Part shown: positions 17,650 to 26,799 of the stretch, piece after piece
Layout of the letters: each line of letters starts with the position of its first letter
Numbering within the stretch: the first letter of the stretch is position 1
DNA from: Whitmania pigra
Taxonomy: Eukaryota > Annelida > Clitellata > Hirudinida > Haemopidae
Direction: 5' to 3'
NCBI GenBank assembly: GCA_021613335.1
Contig: JAJTWR010000431.1
Location: 2,877,775-2,941,774, forward strand
DNA length: 64,000 nt
Position numbers and translations under genes: made by a program
The notes under the pieces: model-generated
Database searches by the model: none
What the model saw: the letters and a program-made list of their open reading frames with translations, nothing else
Told to the model about the DNA's origin: nothing

Positions 17650-18735
17650 TTAAGGCAGTGCAGCGAGCCACTCGATGAGCGTCGGATGTGGAGACGCTTC
17701 GGCGCGCAGCCCGGCTTCGTACTCGACTGGTAAGGTTGCGAGGCCCCGGGCTTTGGCAGAGATCTGAAACGTCTCCAGCGCCGCTGAATCTGGAGCGAAC
17801 ACGAGGCAGCCATCGGCCGGGGAAGCGCCGCTCTGCTTCCCGGCGCACCCGTGGTACTCCGCGAGGGTGAGGATGCTCTCGACGGCCTTGCTCTCGATGG
17901 CGGTGAAGCTGTCGATGAGCCACTGCAGCTCCCGCAGCACCCGCTGAAGTTCGGTGAAGGAGTTGCTGTGCAGCGCTTCGTCGAAGGCTTTCACGAGCAC
18001 ATCATTGGCGCGAGCGAACTCCTGTCGGGCGAGCTCGCGCAGCCGTTCGTCGAGCTGCCGAATGGCCGACGCGGTGGACGTCACGGTGCCGGTCACTACG
18101 TAGACCGCCTTCCACGGTGGCAGAGCCATGCGCCGGATATCCACCGGGGGAGAGAGCATCAGCGCTTCCTTGAGGCGACCTTTCGCGCTCGCCTCGATGA
18201 GTATCGCCGGGTCGTAGCGCCGGTAGCCCACGAGGCCCCCAGCGAAGCAGGCGGCCACGTCGCCGCCGCTGCCGTGGCCCTTCTGGGTGTTCGCATGGGC
18301 CACCTGGGCGAGCTTCAACGTGTCGAAATTCGCGCCGGAGACCCTTCGGACGGCCTCTACCGCGAGCACCGTCGCCCGCGCGCTCGAGCCGATGCCGATT
18401 TTTTGTCCGGAGGGCATCATGCAGAGGTCGAGGCCGTTCGCCTCGCGGCCGAGGGCCCGCAGCGAATGATCGATCGCGCTTGCGACGTACTGAAAGCCCT
18501 TCTCCACCTTGGTGTCAAAGCGCACCCCGGCGACCGTGGCGACGCCTTCGAGTTGTCCTTCGGCGAGGGCGAGAATGACCCGCCGGTCGTCGCGCTCCCG
18601 CACGAGCACCGAGCTGCGCGGACCCACTGCGAGGATGCGCGCCATCCCACCCCAGAGGACAGCATACTCCCCGGCGACGAAGAGCTTCCCCGGCGCCGAG
18701 CAGGCATGAAGTGCACGCTTCGCCGGTCTCGTCAT
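17650..18735 (-). CDS. Phosphomevalonate kinase (GHMP family)
   Basis: This probably phosphorylates 5-phosphomevalonate in the mevalonate route to isoprenoids. GHMP motif 1 is SAPGKLFVAGEYAVLWGG (about residues 10-27), motif 2 is the Gly/Ser loop KIGIGSSARATV, and the C-terminal Gly-rich region is GKQSGASPADGCLV. The PGKLFVAGEYAVL form is typical of phosphomevalonate rather than mevalonate kinases. The ATG at 18735 starts the family sequence; the frame's upstream 69 codons are low-complexity and overlap the divergent acyltransferase. Length is 361 residues. Mevalonate kinase itself would be another reading. Confidence 0.8.
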   Translation of the reverse strand: MTRPAKRALHACSAPGKLFVAGEYAVLWGGMARILAVGPRSSVLVRERDDRRVILALAEGQLEGVATVAGVRFDTKVEKGFQYVASAIDHSLRALGREANGLDLCMMPSGQKIGIGSSARATVLAVEAVRRVSGANFDTLKLAQVAHANTQKGHGSGGDVAACFAGGLVGYRRYDPAILIEASAKGRLKEALMLSPPVDIRRMALPPWKAVYVVTGTVTSTASAIRQLDERLRELARQEFARANDVLVKAFDEALHSNSFTELQRVLRELQWLIDSFTAIESKAVESILTLAEYHGCAGKQSGASPADGCLVFAPDSAALETFQISAKARGLATLPVEYEAGLRAEASPHPTLIEWLAALP

Positions 18736-18771
18736 CGCGGGCTCCGAGGGTCGTGATAGAAGCCGTCGGCG

Positions 18772-19488
18772 ATGTGGCGAAAGTATGCGTGTATCCTCGT
18801 GTTGATGGTGGTGACGGTCGTAGCTTTCATCGCTGCCGTCGTGGTGCTTCCCTTCGTGGGCGCGGATCGCTCGCTCAGGCTCGCCCGTTGGATTTGGACT
18901 GGCCCGCTCCTCTGGGCTGCCGGCATTCGGGTGAACATCCACGGCCGCGAGCAGCTATCGCCCGACGCCTCGTACGTGTTCGTCGCCAACCACCAATCCA
19001 CCGCGGACATCCCGGTGCTCATGAGCGTGTTGCCGTGGAATCTGCGCTTCATCGCAAAGCACACTCTCGCTTGGGTGCCACTCGTCGGCTGGTACATGAA
19101 GCTCACGGGCTTTGTCTTCGTCAATCGCCAGAAGCAGCAGCGGGCGATTGAAGTCCTCGACAACATCGCCCCCAAAATCCGCGCTGGCACGAGCATCATC
19201 GCGTTCCCGGAAGGAACCCGTTCGCACGACGGCACCGTGCTTCCGTTCAAGAGCGGGCCCTTCGCGCTCGCGACAAAGAATGGGATACCAATCGTCCCGG
19301 TCGCGGTGGTCGGCACAGCCCGCATCATGCCGAAGAATTCGTGGGAGATCACCCCCGGCACCGCAACGGTGACCATCGGCCAACCGCTGATTTCAGTGGG
19401 AACCGAACCGGACAAAGAACGTCGCGCACTGCGAAACGCTGCGCGCGACTTCATCGTCAAGGTCGTCGGAGAAAGCGCAGCGCCCTAG
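18772..19488 (+). CDS. plsC: 1-acyl-sn-glycerol-3-phosphate acyltransferase
   Basis: PlsC makes phosphatidic acid by acylating lysophosphatidate at the inner membrane. A membrane helix lies at about 7-29, followed by the catalytic ANHQSTADIPVL (NHx4D, about 72-83), the FVNRQ segment, the acceptor-binding AFPEGTRS and the IVPVAVVG motif. Length is 238 residues. It is divergent from the kinase with only 36 bases between starts, so the promoters overlap. The ribosome site is weak. Confidence 0.93.
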   Translation: MWRKYACILVLMVVTVVAFIAAVVVLPFVGADRSLRLARWIWTGPLLWAAGIRVNIHGREQLSPDASYVFVANHQSTADIPVLMSVLPWNLRFIAKHTLAWVPLVGWYMKLTGFVFVNRQKQQRAIEVLDNIAPKIRAGTSIIAFPEGTRSHDGTVLPFKSGPFALATKNGIPIVPVAVVGTARIMPKNSWEITPGTATVTIGQPLISVGTEPDKERRALRNAARDFIVKVVGESAAP

Positions 19489-19510
19489 CTTTGAGGCAGC
19501 GACCAAGCTT

Positions 19511-19533
19511 CTGAAGGAGCTCAGCTTCTTCAG
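19511..19533. terminator. Hairpin between convergent plsC and rplQ
   Basis: CTGAAGGAGC-TCA-GCTTCTTCAG forms a 10-bp stem (one GT wobble) with a 3-base loop. No clear T tract follows on either strand. Its place between two converging genes suggests a shared terminator. Confidence 0.5.
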
Positions 19534-19537
19534 TGAA

Positions 19538-19924
19538 TCAGGTTGCCGGCGGCTCAGGAGCGTCGGTCTTCTTGTCGACGAGTTCCAAGAGCGCGAGTTC
19601 AGCTCCGTCGCCCTTCCGGAAGCCCTTGCGGAGGATGCGGGCGTAGCCGCCCGGGCGCGAAGCGTAGCGCTCCTTCAAGTCGCTGAAGAGCTTGTGGAGC
19701 ACGTCGCGGTCGCGCACCACCCGTTGGGCCTGGCGGACATTGTGCAGCCCGCCGCGCTTGCCGAGGGTGATGACCTGCTCGGCCATGCGCTTGGCGTCCT
19801 TCGCCTTCGCGACGGTGGTAACGATAGACTCGTGGCGCAACAGCGAAGTGACCATATTCCGCAACATCGCGAGCCTATGGGCGGTCGGTCGGTTGAGCTT
19901 TCTGTGCGCAATTCGGTGTTCCAT
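19538..19924 (-). CDS. rplQ: 50S ribosomal protein L17
   Basis: The sequence opens [20 protein letters not shown], the L17 signature (normally MRHRKxxxKLxRxxxHRxAM), and continues with [22 protein letters not shown]. Length is 128 residues with a short acidic tail. It follows rpoA after 8 bases and closes the cluster that begins at 29575. Confidence 0.97.
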   Translation of the reverse strand: MEHRIAHRKLNRPTAHRLAMLRNMVTSLLRHESIVTTVAKAKDAKRMAEQVITLGKRGGLHNVRQAQRVVRDRDVLHKLFSDLKERYASRPGGYARILRKGFRKGDGAELALLELVDKKTDAPEPPAT

Positions 19925-19932
19925 GACGTTAC

Positions 19933-20008
19933 CTAGACTTTCGGGGCTGCAGGCGCAGCAGCAGGAGGTGCTGGTGGTGCAGCGATGGGGGCCTTCGGGG
20001 GCCAGTTA

Positions 20009-20040
<32 letters not shown>

Positions 20041-20994
20041 CGCAAGGATTTCCTTAATTTCTTTCAAGGACTTCCGGCCAAAATTCTTCGTCTTGAGCAT
20101 CTCGGCTTCGGATTTCTGGACGAGATCGCCGATGGTGCGGATGTTCGCCTGTTGGAGGCAATTTGCCGAACGCACCGACAGTTCGAGCTCATCGACGGAA
20201 CGGTAGAGGTTCTCGTTGAGGCGCGAGTCCTCGCGGGCGGTCTCGACGATCGCCGGGTCTTCTGTTTCCTCGAAGTTGATGAAGACCGTGACTTGATCCT
20301 TGATGATCTTCGCCGCGAACGCGACTGCATCTTCCGGAGTGACCGAACCATCGGTCCAGACCTCCAGCGAGAGCTTGTCGTAGTCGGTCTGTTGGCCGAC
20401 GCGCGCGTTGGTGACTTGGTAGTTCACCTTCGAGACCGGCGAAAAGAGCGAGTCGATAAAGATGGTGCCGATGGGCGTACCCGGGACCTTGTTCGCGACG
20501 GCCGAGACGTAGCCACGCCCGCGGCGGCAAGCGAGCTCCATGCGCACCCGGCCACCCTTGCCGACGGTGCAGATGTGGTGGTCGGGGTTCAGCACCTCGA
20601 CCTGCTCGTCGGTGATGATGTCCCGCGCCTTGACCTCTTTGGGGCCCTCGACCTCAATCTTCAAGGTCTTCACTTCTTTGGTGTGCATCTTGAGACGCAC
20701 TTCCTTGAAGTTGAGGATGATGTCAGTGACGTCTTCGCTCACTTCGGGGATGGTCGAAAATTCGTGCTCGACCATGCCGCCGTTGCCGTCGATCTTCACG
20801 CTGAAAATCGCCGCACCCTGGAGCGAGGAGATGAGCACCCGCCGCATGGAGTTGCCGAGCGTCGTCCCGAAGCCGCGCTCCAAGGGCTCAATGATGAAGC
20901 GCCCGTAGCGATCGTTCGACCCCGGATCGATCTCGATCTTCCGAGGTTTAATGAGATCGCGCCAATTTCGAGTCTGCAAAGCCTGATCGGTCAT
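19933..20994 (-). CDS. rpoA: DNA-directed RNA polymerase alpha subunit
   Basis: The alpha NTD (about 20-245) includes [20 protein letters not shown] and the [15 protein letters not shown] dimerisation helix. The CTD (about 270-330) includes [20 protein letters not shown] and [14 protein letters not shown]. The last 20 residues are Pro/Ala-rich. The ATG at 20994 follows GAGGAACTTGG; upstream codons in the frame lie in the leader and are not similar to alpha. Length is 353 residues. Confidence 0.97.
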
Positions 20995-21067
20995 TCCAAG
21001 TTCCTCTTTCTGGCGTCGCCACCAACATATCCGCGCAGTGCGGAAGGACGACGCGTGGAGAACGCGA

Positions 21068-21694
21068 TTATTTCGAGTAGAGCTCGACGATGAGCTGCTC
21101 TTGGATCGGCATCGTGAGGTCTTCACGATTGGGGACTGTCTTCACCGTTCCGCGGAGAGCCTTCTTGTCGAGTTCAAGCCACTGAGGAATGCCCCGTCGG
21201 TCGACGGTCTCAATGGCTTCCTGAATACGAAGCACTTTCTTCGACGATTCGTGCACTTCGACCACCGACGATGGTCGAACACTGAAGGATGGGATGTTGA
21301 CCCGGCGGCCATTGACGGTGAAGTGTCCGTGGCGAACGAGTTGGCGAGCTTCTGCGCGGGTATCCGCAAAGCCCATGCGGAACACCACGTTGTCGAGGCG
21401 CAGTTCGAGGATCTGCAAGAGGGTCTCGCCGGTTTTGCCCTTGGCCGCCGCGGCTCGATGGAAGTACCCGCGGAACTGTCGTTCCAAGAGTCCGTACATC
21501 TTCTTGACCTTTTGCTTCTCGCGGAGCTGCACGCCGTAGTTCGAAAACTTTACGCGCCCTTGGCCGTGCTGGCCTGGCGGGTACGGCCGACGCTCAATGG
21601 CGCACTTGTCCGTGTAGCAACGGTCGCCCTTGAGGTACATCTTGAGGTTCTCGCGTCGGCAAATCCGGCAGACGCTCGCAGTGTATCGCGCCAC
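21068..21694 (-). CDS. rpsD: 30S ribosomal protein S4, zinc-binding form
   Basis: S4 nucleates 30S assembly. It begins [20 protein letters not shown] and has four Cys (C8, C11 and the pair in GDRCYTDKC) forming the zinc site of C+ S4 proteins, then the S4 RNA-binding domain ([20 protein letters not shown]). The start is a GTG at 21694. Length is 208 residues. Gene order rpsM-rpsK-rpsD-rpoA-rplQ is canonical. Confidence 0.97.
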   Translation of the reverse strand: MARYTASVCRICRRENLKMYLKGDRCYTDKCAIERRPYPPGQHGQGRVKFSNYGVQLREKQKVKKMYGLLERQFRGYFHRAAAAKGKTGETLLQILELRLDNVVFRMGFADTRAEARQLVRHGHFTVNGRRVNIPSFSVRPSSVVEVHESSKKVLRIQEAIETVDRRGIPQWLELDKKALRGTVKTVPNREDLTMPIQEQLIVELYSK

Positions 21695-21733
21695 TCTACT
21701 CGCTCCTCTGTGAATTCATGCTCACGGTTCTTG

Positions 21734-22165
21734 TTAAACGCGGCGTCGCTTGGGCTGCCGACAACCATTGTGGGGAATGGGGGTAACGTCACGGATGAGG
21801 CTGATCTTGATGCCAGCGGCGGCGATCGCTCGCAGCGCTGATTCACGCCCGGAGCCCGGTCCTTTGACCAGCACCTGAACGTTCTTCAGGCCCTGCTCCA
21901 TGGCCTTGGCGGCCGCATCTCCAGCAGCGACCTGCGCTGCGAAGGGAGTAGCTTTTCGGGAGCCCTTGAACCCACGAGCACCCGCCGAGGACCAGGAGAT
22001 GACGTTCCCGGACACATCGGTAATGGTGATGATCGTGTTGTTGAAGGTCGCGTGGATGTGGACGACGCCGTTGAGGATGTTGGCCTTTTGCTTTTTCTTC
22101 GCGCGTCGAGGCTCTTCACCTGCTGGTGCCGCATCTGCTGCTGGAGTGTTCGTCTCTTCTGCCAT
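21734..22165 (-). CDS. rpsK: 30S ribosomal protein S11
   Basis: The core contains [38 protein letters not shown] and the C-terminal [18 protein letters not shown], all diagnostic. The first 27 residues are an Ala/Glu/Lys-rich extension, longer than in E. coli. Length is 143 residues; rpsM precedes by 9 bases. Confidence 0.97.
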   Translation of the reverse strand: MAEETNTPAADAAPAGEEPRRAKKKQKANILNGVVHIHATFNNTIITITDVSGNVISWSSAGARGFKGSRKATPFAAQVAAGDAAAKAMEQGLKNVQVLVKGPGSGRESALRAIAAAGIKISLIRDVTPIPHNGCRQPKRRRV

Positions 22166-22174
22166 GAAACTTCC

Positions 22175-22561
22175 TTAAGCCTTGACCGGCGCAGCCGATC
22201 GGACTCGTTGAATGCCGCGTTTCGGACCCTTGCGAATACGAGCGTTCGTGTGCGTACGCTGCCCACGAACCGGGAGTCCCTTGCGATGACGCAGACCGCG
22301 ATAGCACCCGAGATCCATCAGGCGCTTGATGTTGAGGTTCACCTCGCGGCGAAGATCGCCTTCGACCTTGTAGCTAGCTTCGATGATCTCACGGACGCGC
22401 TTCGCCTGTTCTTCGGTGAGGTCCTTGGTGCGGGTCGCGAGATCGATGCCGGCCTGCTCGCAGATGTCCGCTGCCGACTTCTTTCCGATGCCGTAGATGT
22501 ACTGCAAGGAGATGACCAAGCGCTTCTGCGCTGGAAGATCTATGCCTGCGATGCGAGCCAT
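22175..22561 (-). CDS. rpsM: 30S ribosomal protein S13
   Basis: [20 protein letters not shown] is the S13 start, followed by [14 protein letters not shown] and the C-terminal [18 protein letters not shown] motif. Length is 128 residues. It lies 43 bases after rpmJ. Confidence 0.97.
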   Translation of the reverse strand: MARIAGIDLPAQKRLVISLQYIYGIGKKSAADICEQAGIDLATRTKDLTEEQAKRVREIIEASYKVEGDLRREVNLNIKRLMDLGCYRGLRHRKGLPVRGQRTHTNARIRKGPKRGIQRVRSAAPVKA

Positions 22562-22604
22562 TGTTGCCTCGATACGACGTGCGAAAAAGTTGAAAAAGTA
22601 ACTA

Positions 22605-22721
22605 CTAGCCTTGACGCTGCTTGTGGCGCGGGTTCGCCGGGCAAATGATGCGGACTACCCGCTTCCGACGGATGATCTTGCACTTGTCACAAATCTTTTT
22701 GACCGACGGTCGAACCTTCAT
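22605..22721 (-). CDS. rpmJ: 50S ribosomal protein L36, zinc-binding form
   Basis: This short gene encodes 38 residues beginning [20 protein letters not shown]. The zinc ligands are C11, C14 and C27 plus the His in NPRHKQRQG. It sits 8 bases after infA, the usual infA-rpmJ-rpsM order. Confidence 0.97.
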   Translation of the reverse strand: MKVRPSVKKICDKCKIIRRKRVVRIICPANPRHKQRQG

Positions 22722-22729
22722 GGTCGTTC

Positions 22730-22948
22730 CTATTTTGCTCGATAGGTGATGCGCCCACGGGTGAGATCGTAGGGCGAGAGCTCCAACTTCACTTTGTCAC
22801 CCGGAAGGATCCGGATGAAATGCATGCGCATTTTCCCTGAAATATGCGCCAAGACTTCATGGCCCGATTCGAGCTGCACTCGAAACATGGCATTCGGCAA
22901 CGGCTCCATCACCGTGCCCTCTACCTCGATTGCGTCCTCTTTCGGCAA
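22730..22948 (-). CDS. infA: Translation initiation factor IF-1
   Basis: The 72-residue S1/OB-fold protein starts [20 protein letters not shown] and includes [20 protein letters not shown] and [13 protein letters not shown], matching IF-1 throughout. It leads the ribosomal part of the cluster; 111 bases separate it from the preceding gene, room for an internal promoter. No secY, adk or map is adjacent. Confidence 0.97.
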   Translation of the reverse strand: MPKEDAIEVEGTVMEPLPNAMFRVQLESGHEVLAHISGKMRMHFIRILPGDKVKLELSPYDLTRGRITYRAK

Positions 22949-23059
22949 ACGTCTTTACTCCTCATTTTCCATGTGCAGCACACGGCCCCTCATCAGGGCG
23001 CTGGCCTGTACCACGGCGAAAGAACCCTTGCAAGCGCTCTCTCTTGTTCTTCCAGATTT

Positions 23060-23962
23060 TTACCGTTTTCGTACGGTAGCTGCCTTCATGCGGGCAAGCG
23101 ATCGCCGAGCGACCGTAGCCTCGCGAGATTTCGGGTAATCCTTGACCAGCGTCTCCCAGAAAAGGCGTGCATCGGACGAGAGCTTCAGCTCGGCGAAGCA
23201 ATCCCCGCTGTGCAGGTAGGCAAGCGGCACCTCTGGTGCCTGGGGGAACCCGTTGATGACCTTCCCGTACTCGTACAGCGCCTCGCGGCAGCGCCGCGGA
23301 CGCTCATCGTAATAGCTTTCGCCGAGCGCGAGGTAGGCCTCGACCGCCCTCGCCCCTTGCGGCCAGCGCCGCAAGTATTCGGTGTAGAGCCGACGAGAGT
23401 ACGCCACATCGGTGCGGGTGAACTCCTTCGCCTTCGAGAGCATCTCCTCCGGCGTGTTGGGAATTTCTTGCGCTGGCGCTGCGGCGGCCGGTGGTGGCGC
23501 CGGAGCCGGGGTGGGAATGGAACCCTGCGGCGGGGCTGGCGGAGGCGTGCCGAGGTCGGTTCCGGCGTCGGCGAGGGGCAACGAAGGCAGCACTGGCGCT
23601 GTCGGTGCTGGTGCCACTGGCAACGCTCCCGACACGGTGCCTGGCCGACGCTCCAACTCTTGCAGCTTGTTTTGGGCGACTTCGATCTGGCCGCGAAGCC
23701 CGGCGATCTCTCGGTTCACCCGATCCCACTGCGCTTCATCGCGTGCGATGGAACTGCGGGTCGTCGTGTCGGTTTCAGCGAGTTTCTGCTTCAACTGCTC
23801 GCCTTCGCTTTGGGTCTTCTCCTTGATGCCCCGCAACTCCGTCGTCGTAACGTTGGCCTGTGCTTCAACGAGCGCCAAGCGGTTCTGGAGGTCTTGCAGG
23901 CGCGTCGCGTAGTAGCAACCCGGAGACATCATCAGCAAGGCTACGATCACCCAATCTTTCAC
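23060..23962 (-). CDS. CpoB/YbgF-like TPR lipoprotein
   Basis: The 300-residue exported protein has a short signal peptide with lipobox-like MSPGC (Cys16), a coiled coil (about 20-105), a Pro/Ala-rich linker (about 107-170) and a C-terminal TPR region (about 172-295) of the kind found in the Tol-Pal coordinator CpoB (ALGESYYDERP, PLAYLHSGDCFAELK). CpoB links cell-wall synthesis with outer-membrane constriction. The GTG at 23962 overlaps the rpiB stop. No tol or pal gene is nearby, so the exact role is uncertain. Confidence 0.75.
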   Translation of the reverse strand: MKDWVIVALLMMSPGCYYATRLQDLQNRLALVEAQANVTTTELRGIKEKTQSEGEQLKQKLAETDTTTRSSIARDEAQWDRVNREIAGLRGQIEVAQNKLQELERRPGTVSGALPVAPAPTAPVLPSLPLADAGTDLGTPPPAPPQGSIPTPAPAPPPAAAAPAQEIPNTPEEMLSKAKEFTRTDVAYSRRLYTEYLRRWPQGARAVEAYLALGESYYDERPRRCREALYEYGKVINGFPQAPEVPLAYLHSGDCFAELKLSSDARLFWETLVKDYPKSREATVARRSLARMKAATVRKR

Positions 23963-24408
23963 GGTGTCCCTTTCTCATCGAGTTTGCGGAGCTTCTCGAC
24001 ACGTCCCGAATGACGACCACCTTCAAATTCAGCCGACAAAAAGGCTCGCAACACCGACTCCGCGAGCCCACCACCCAGAACGCGAGCCCCTAGGCATAGC
24101 ACATTGGCGTCATTATGACGCCGACACATCGTCCCTTCAAATTCGCTGTGGCAGAGCGCCGCCCGAATTCCCGGGATTTTGTTCGCGGCGATGGACATTC
24201 CAATGCCGGTCCCACAGATGAGGACTCCTCTATCAGCTTTTCCGCTCCGGACCAGTTCTCCGACCTTTGCGGCAAAGTCCGGGTAGTCCACGGAGGCAGT
24301 TCCGTCGGTGCCGCAATCCTGGATGGAATGCCCGAGGCCGCTCGCGAACTCCGCAAGCGCCACCTTCAAACTGACCCCCGCATGATCGCATCCGATAGCG
24401 ATGCGCAT
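23959..24408 (-). CDS. rpiB: Ribose-5-phosphate isomerase B
   Basis: RpiB interconverts ribose-5-phosphate and ribulose-5-phosphate. MRIAIGCDHAGVSLK, the DYPDFAAKV segment, the catalytic Cys in ILICGTGIGMSIAANK (read here as VLICGTG) and RAALCHSEFEGTMCRRHNDAN are diagnostic. Length is 149 residues. It starts 6 bases after fabF. Confidence 0.95.
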   Translation of the reverse strand: MRIAIGCDHAGVSLKVALAEFASGLGHSIQDCGTDGTASVDYPDFAAKVGELVRSGKADRGVLICGTGIGMSIAANKIPGIRAALCHSEFEGTMCRRHNDANVLCLGARVLGGGLAESVLRAFLSAEFEGGRHSGRVEKLRKLDEKGTP

Positions 24409-24414
24409 CCTGGG

Positions 24415-25680
24415 TTACCCGGGGTAACGCTTGAGGATCAACACCGCGTTGGTGCCGCCGAAGCCGAAGGAGTTCGACATCGCAATCTGCAGGTCGGCCT
24501 TCCGGGGCTTATTGGGAACGAAGTCGAGTTGGTCGATCTCCGGATCCGGAGTCGTGTAGTTGATCGTCGGCGGCGCGATACCGTGCTTCAGCGCGAGGCT
24601 CGACAAGACCGCCTCCACGCCACCGGCGGCGCCGAGCATGTGGCCGGTCATTGACTTGGTTGACGACACGAGCAACTTCGAGGCGTGATCGCCGAACACG
24701 CGCATCACCGCTTTCGCCTCGTGGAGGTCGTTGAACGGCGTCGAAGTACCGTGCGCATTCACGTACTGCACTTGCTCCTTGGTGATACCGGCGGACTTCA
24801 TCGCGAGACGCATGCAGCGCTGAGCACCTTCGTGCTCCGGTGCCGGAGCGGTCTCGTGGTGCGCATCGCTGTTCGCCGCGTAGCCGATGATCTCCGCGAG
24901 GATCTTCGCGCCGCGGCGCTTCGCGTGTTCGAGTTCTTCGACCACGACGATGCCCGCGCCTTCGCCCATGAGGAAGCCGTCGCGATCCTTGTCGAAAGGA
25001 CGGCTCGCGGCCGTCGGGTCGTCGTTCCGCGTGGAGAGCGCACGCATGGCCTCAAAGCCACCGACGCCGACCGGGGTGATCGTCGCTTCGGAACCACCGG
25101 CGATGGCCGCGTCGAGTTCGTCCCAGCGGATCTGCCGGTAGGCTTCCCCGATGGCGTGCGCCGACGTGCTGCAGGCCGACACCGGAGACCAGTTCGCTCC
25201 CCGGCAGTTGAAGCGCATGGAGATGCGCCCCGGCGCCATGTTCACGATCATCTTCAGAATGAAGAACGGCGAAAGGCGGTTGAAGCCCTTCGCGAGACCG
25301 TGGCTGTGGGTCTCTTCAAAGGAGCCGAGTCCGCCGATGCCCGAACCCACGATCACTCCCACGCGATCCGGATCGTACCCGTTCGGCTTGTCGAGCCCGA
25401 TGGGCGTACCGGCGTCTTGCATCGCCAGTTCCGCAGCGGCGTAAGCGAACTGCGTGAAGAGGTCCATGCGGCGCGCATCTCTGCGCTCGATGAAATCCTC
25501 CACCACGAAGTCTTTCACCTCGGCCGCAATCTTCACTACAGCCTCTGGTCGATCGTACCGGGTTATCCGCCCGCCCCCGGACTTTCCCTGGAGCACTGCT
25601 TCCCAGGTCTTCTGGGTTCCAACGCCAAGTGGAGTTATGAGCCCAGATCCTGTGATGACCACGCGCCGAGTTGAAGTCAC
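24415..25680 (-). CDS. fabF: 3-oxoacyl-[acyl-carrier-protein] synthase II
   Basis: FabF elongates acyl-ACP with malonyl-ACP. The Cys-His-His triad is in [26 protein letters not shown] and [15 protein letters not shown]; the C-terminus has the [13 protein letters not shown] loop. Length is 421 residues. The GTG at 25680 follows AGGGGAATGTAA. It is adjacent to acpP, its substrate carrier. Confidence 0.96.
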   Translation of the reverse strand: MTSTRRVVITGSGLITPLGVGTQKTWEAVLQGKSGGGRITRYDRPEAVVKIAAEVKDFVVEDFIERRDARRMDLFTQFAYAAAELAMQDAGTPIGLDKPNGYDPDRVGVIVGSGIGGLGSFEETHSHGLAKGFNRLSPFFILKMIVNMAPGRISMRFNCRGANWSPVSACSTSAHAIGEAYRQIRWDELDAAIAGGSEATITPVGVGGFEAMRALSTRNDDPTAASRPFDKDRDGFLMGEGAGIVVVEELEHAKRRGAKILAEIIGYAANSDAHHETAPAPEHEGAQRCMRLAMKSAGITKEQVQYVNAHGTSTPFNDLHEAKAVMRVFGDHASKLLVSSTKSMTGHMLGAAGGVEAVLSSLALKHGIAPPTINYTTPDPEIDQLDFVPNKPRKADLQIAMSNSFGFGGTNAVLILKRYPG

Positions 25681-25729
25681 TTACATTCCCCTATGAAAAC
25701 GTGAAGCTTTGCCGCCGTGATGACGAGCC

Positions 25730-25972
25730 TTACTTCTTGTTGTTGCGAACGAAGGTGACTGCGTCACCGACGGTCTTCATGCTCTCAACTTTATCTTCGG
25801 GAATCTCGATTTCGAATTCCTCTTCCATCGCCATCGTCAATTCGACGAGGTCGAGGGAGTCTGCACCGAGGTCTTCGACGAAAGAAGATTCCGTCTTGAT
25901 CTCCTCTTCGCCCACTCCGAGTTGGTCCGCGATGATGGATTTAATCTTTGCTTCAATGTCATTCGACGCCAT
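25730..25972 (-). CDS. acpP: Acyl carrier protein
   Basis: This 80-residue acidic four-helix protein carries the phosphopantetheine Ser in [18 protein letters not shown] (Ser39). The C-terminal half is ACP-like ([19 protein letters not shown]). It sits between fabG and fabF as in many fab clusters. Confidence 0.97.
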   Translation of the reverse strand: MASNDIEAKIKSIIADQLGVGEEEIKTESSFVEDLGADSLDLVELTMAMEEEFEIEIPEDKVESMKTVGDAVTFVRNNKK

Positions 25973-26049
25973 GTTTGTTCCTTTCGAAAACCTCGAAAAT
26001 TCTGGGAAGCTGCCAGCGGGTTACCACACCTCCCCCACCGGTCCAACGG

Positions 26050-26799
26050 TCACATGTACAACCCTCCATTGACGCGCAGGACCGCGCCAGTGATGTATGC
26101 AGCAGCATCAGATGCGAGGAAAACTACCGCTGCAGCAACTTCTTTCGGGTCGCCGATGCGGCCCAGAGCGATATTGTCGACGAGCGCCTGCTTGGAGGTC
26201 TCCGCCAAGCTCGCGGTCATGTCGGTAGCGATGTACCCGGGGGTCACCGCATTCACCCGAACATTCCGGCTGCCGAGCTCGCGGGCTACTGCCTTGGTGA
26301 GGCCGATGAGCCCAGCCTTCGAAGCGGAATAGGCGGCCTGGCCGGGGTTCCCCATTTCGCCGACCACCGAGGAGATATTGACGATCGCTCCGGCGCGCTG
26401 CTTCATCATCACTCGGCAGGCGGCGCGCATCAGCGAAAATGGACCCTGGAGGTTGGTGGCGAGCGTCCGCTCCCAATCCTCGTCCTTCGCTCGCAGCAGC
26501 AACGCATCGGAGGTGATGCCCGCGTTGTTCACGAGCACGTCGAGGCGACCATGGGCGGTGACGACCGCATCCACCGCCTCCGCGCAGGACTTGGGATCGG
26601 CCACGTCGAAGCGCTTGATGGCCCCCGTCCCGCCGGACTCCTGTTGCACTATCGCCAAGGTCTCGTTCGCCGCCGCTTCATTGCCGCCAAACGCAACCAC
26701 CACCGTCGCTCCGCGGCGTGCAAGCTCCCGGCAAACTTCGCGCCCGATGCCTCGGGAGCCACCGGTGACCAGCGCTACCTTCTTCTCAAAGTCTTTCAA
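26050..26799 (-). CDS. fabG: 3-oxoacyl-[acyl-carrier-protein] reductase
   Basis: This NADPH-dependent SDR reduces 3-ketoacyl-ACP. It has the TGGSRGIGREV cofactor motif, NNAG in VLVNNAGITSDALL, the catalytic Ser in NISSVVGEMGNPGQ and YSASK, and the C-terminal GGLYM. The best start is a TTG at 26799 (KDFEKKVALVTGG follows) sharing bases with the fabD stop and preceded by GAGGGGG; a longer frame to 26862 would run inside fabD. Length is 249 residues. Confidence 0.95.
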   Translation of the reverse strand: MKDFEKKVALVTGGSRGIGREVCRELARRGATVVVAFGGNEAAANETLAIVQQESGGTGAIKRFDVADPKSCAEAVDAVVTAHGRLDVLVNNAGITSDALLLRAKDEDWERTLATNLQGPFSLMRAACRVMMKQRAGAIVNISSVVGEMGNPGQAAYSASKAGLIGLTKAVARELGSRNVRVNAVTPGYIATDMTASLAETSKQALVDNIALGRIGDPKEVAAAVVFLASDAAAYITGAVLRVNGGLYM

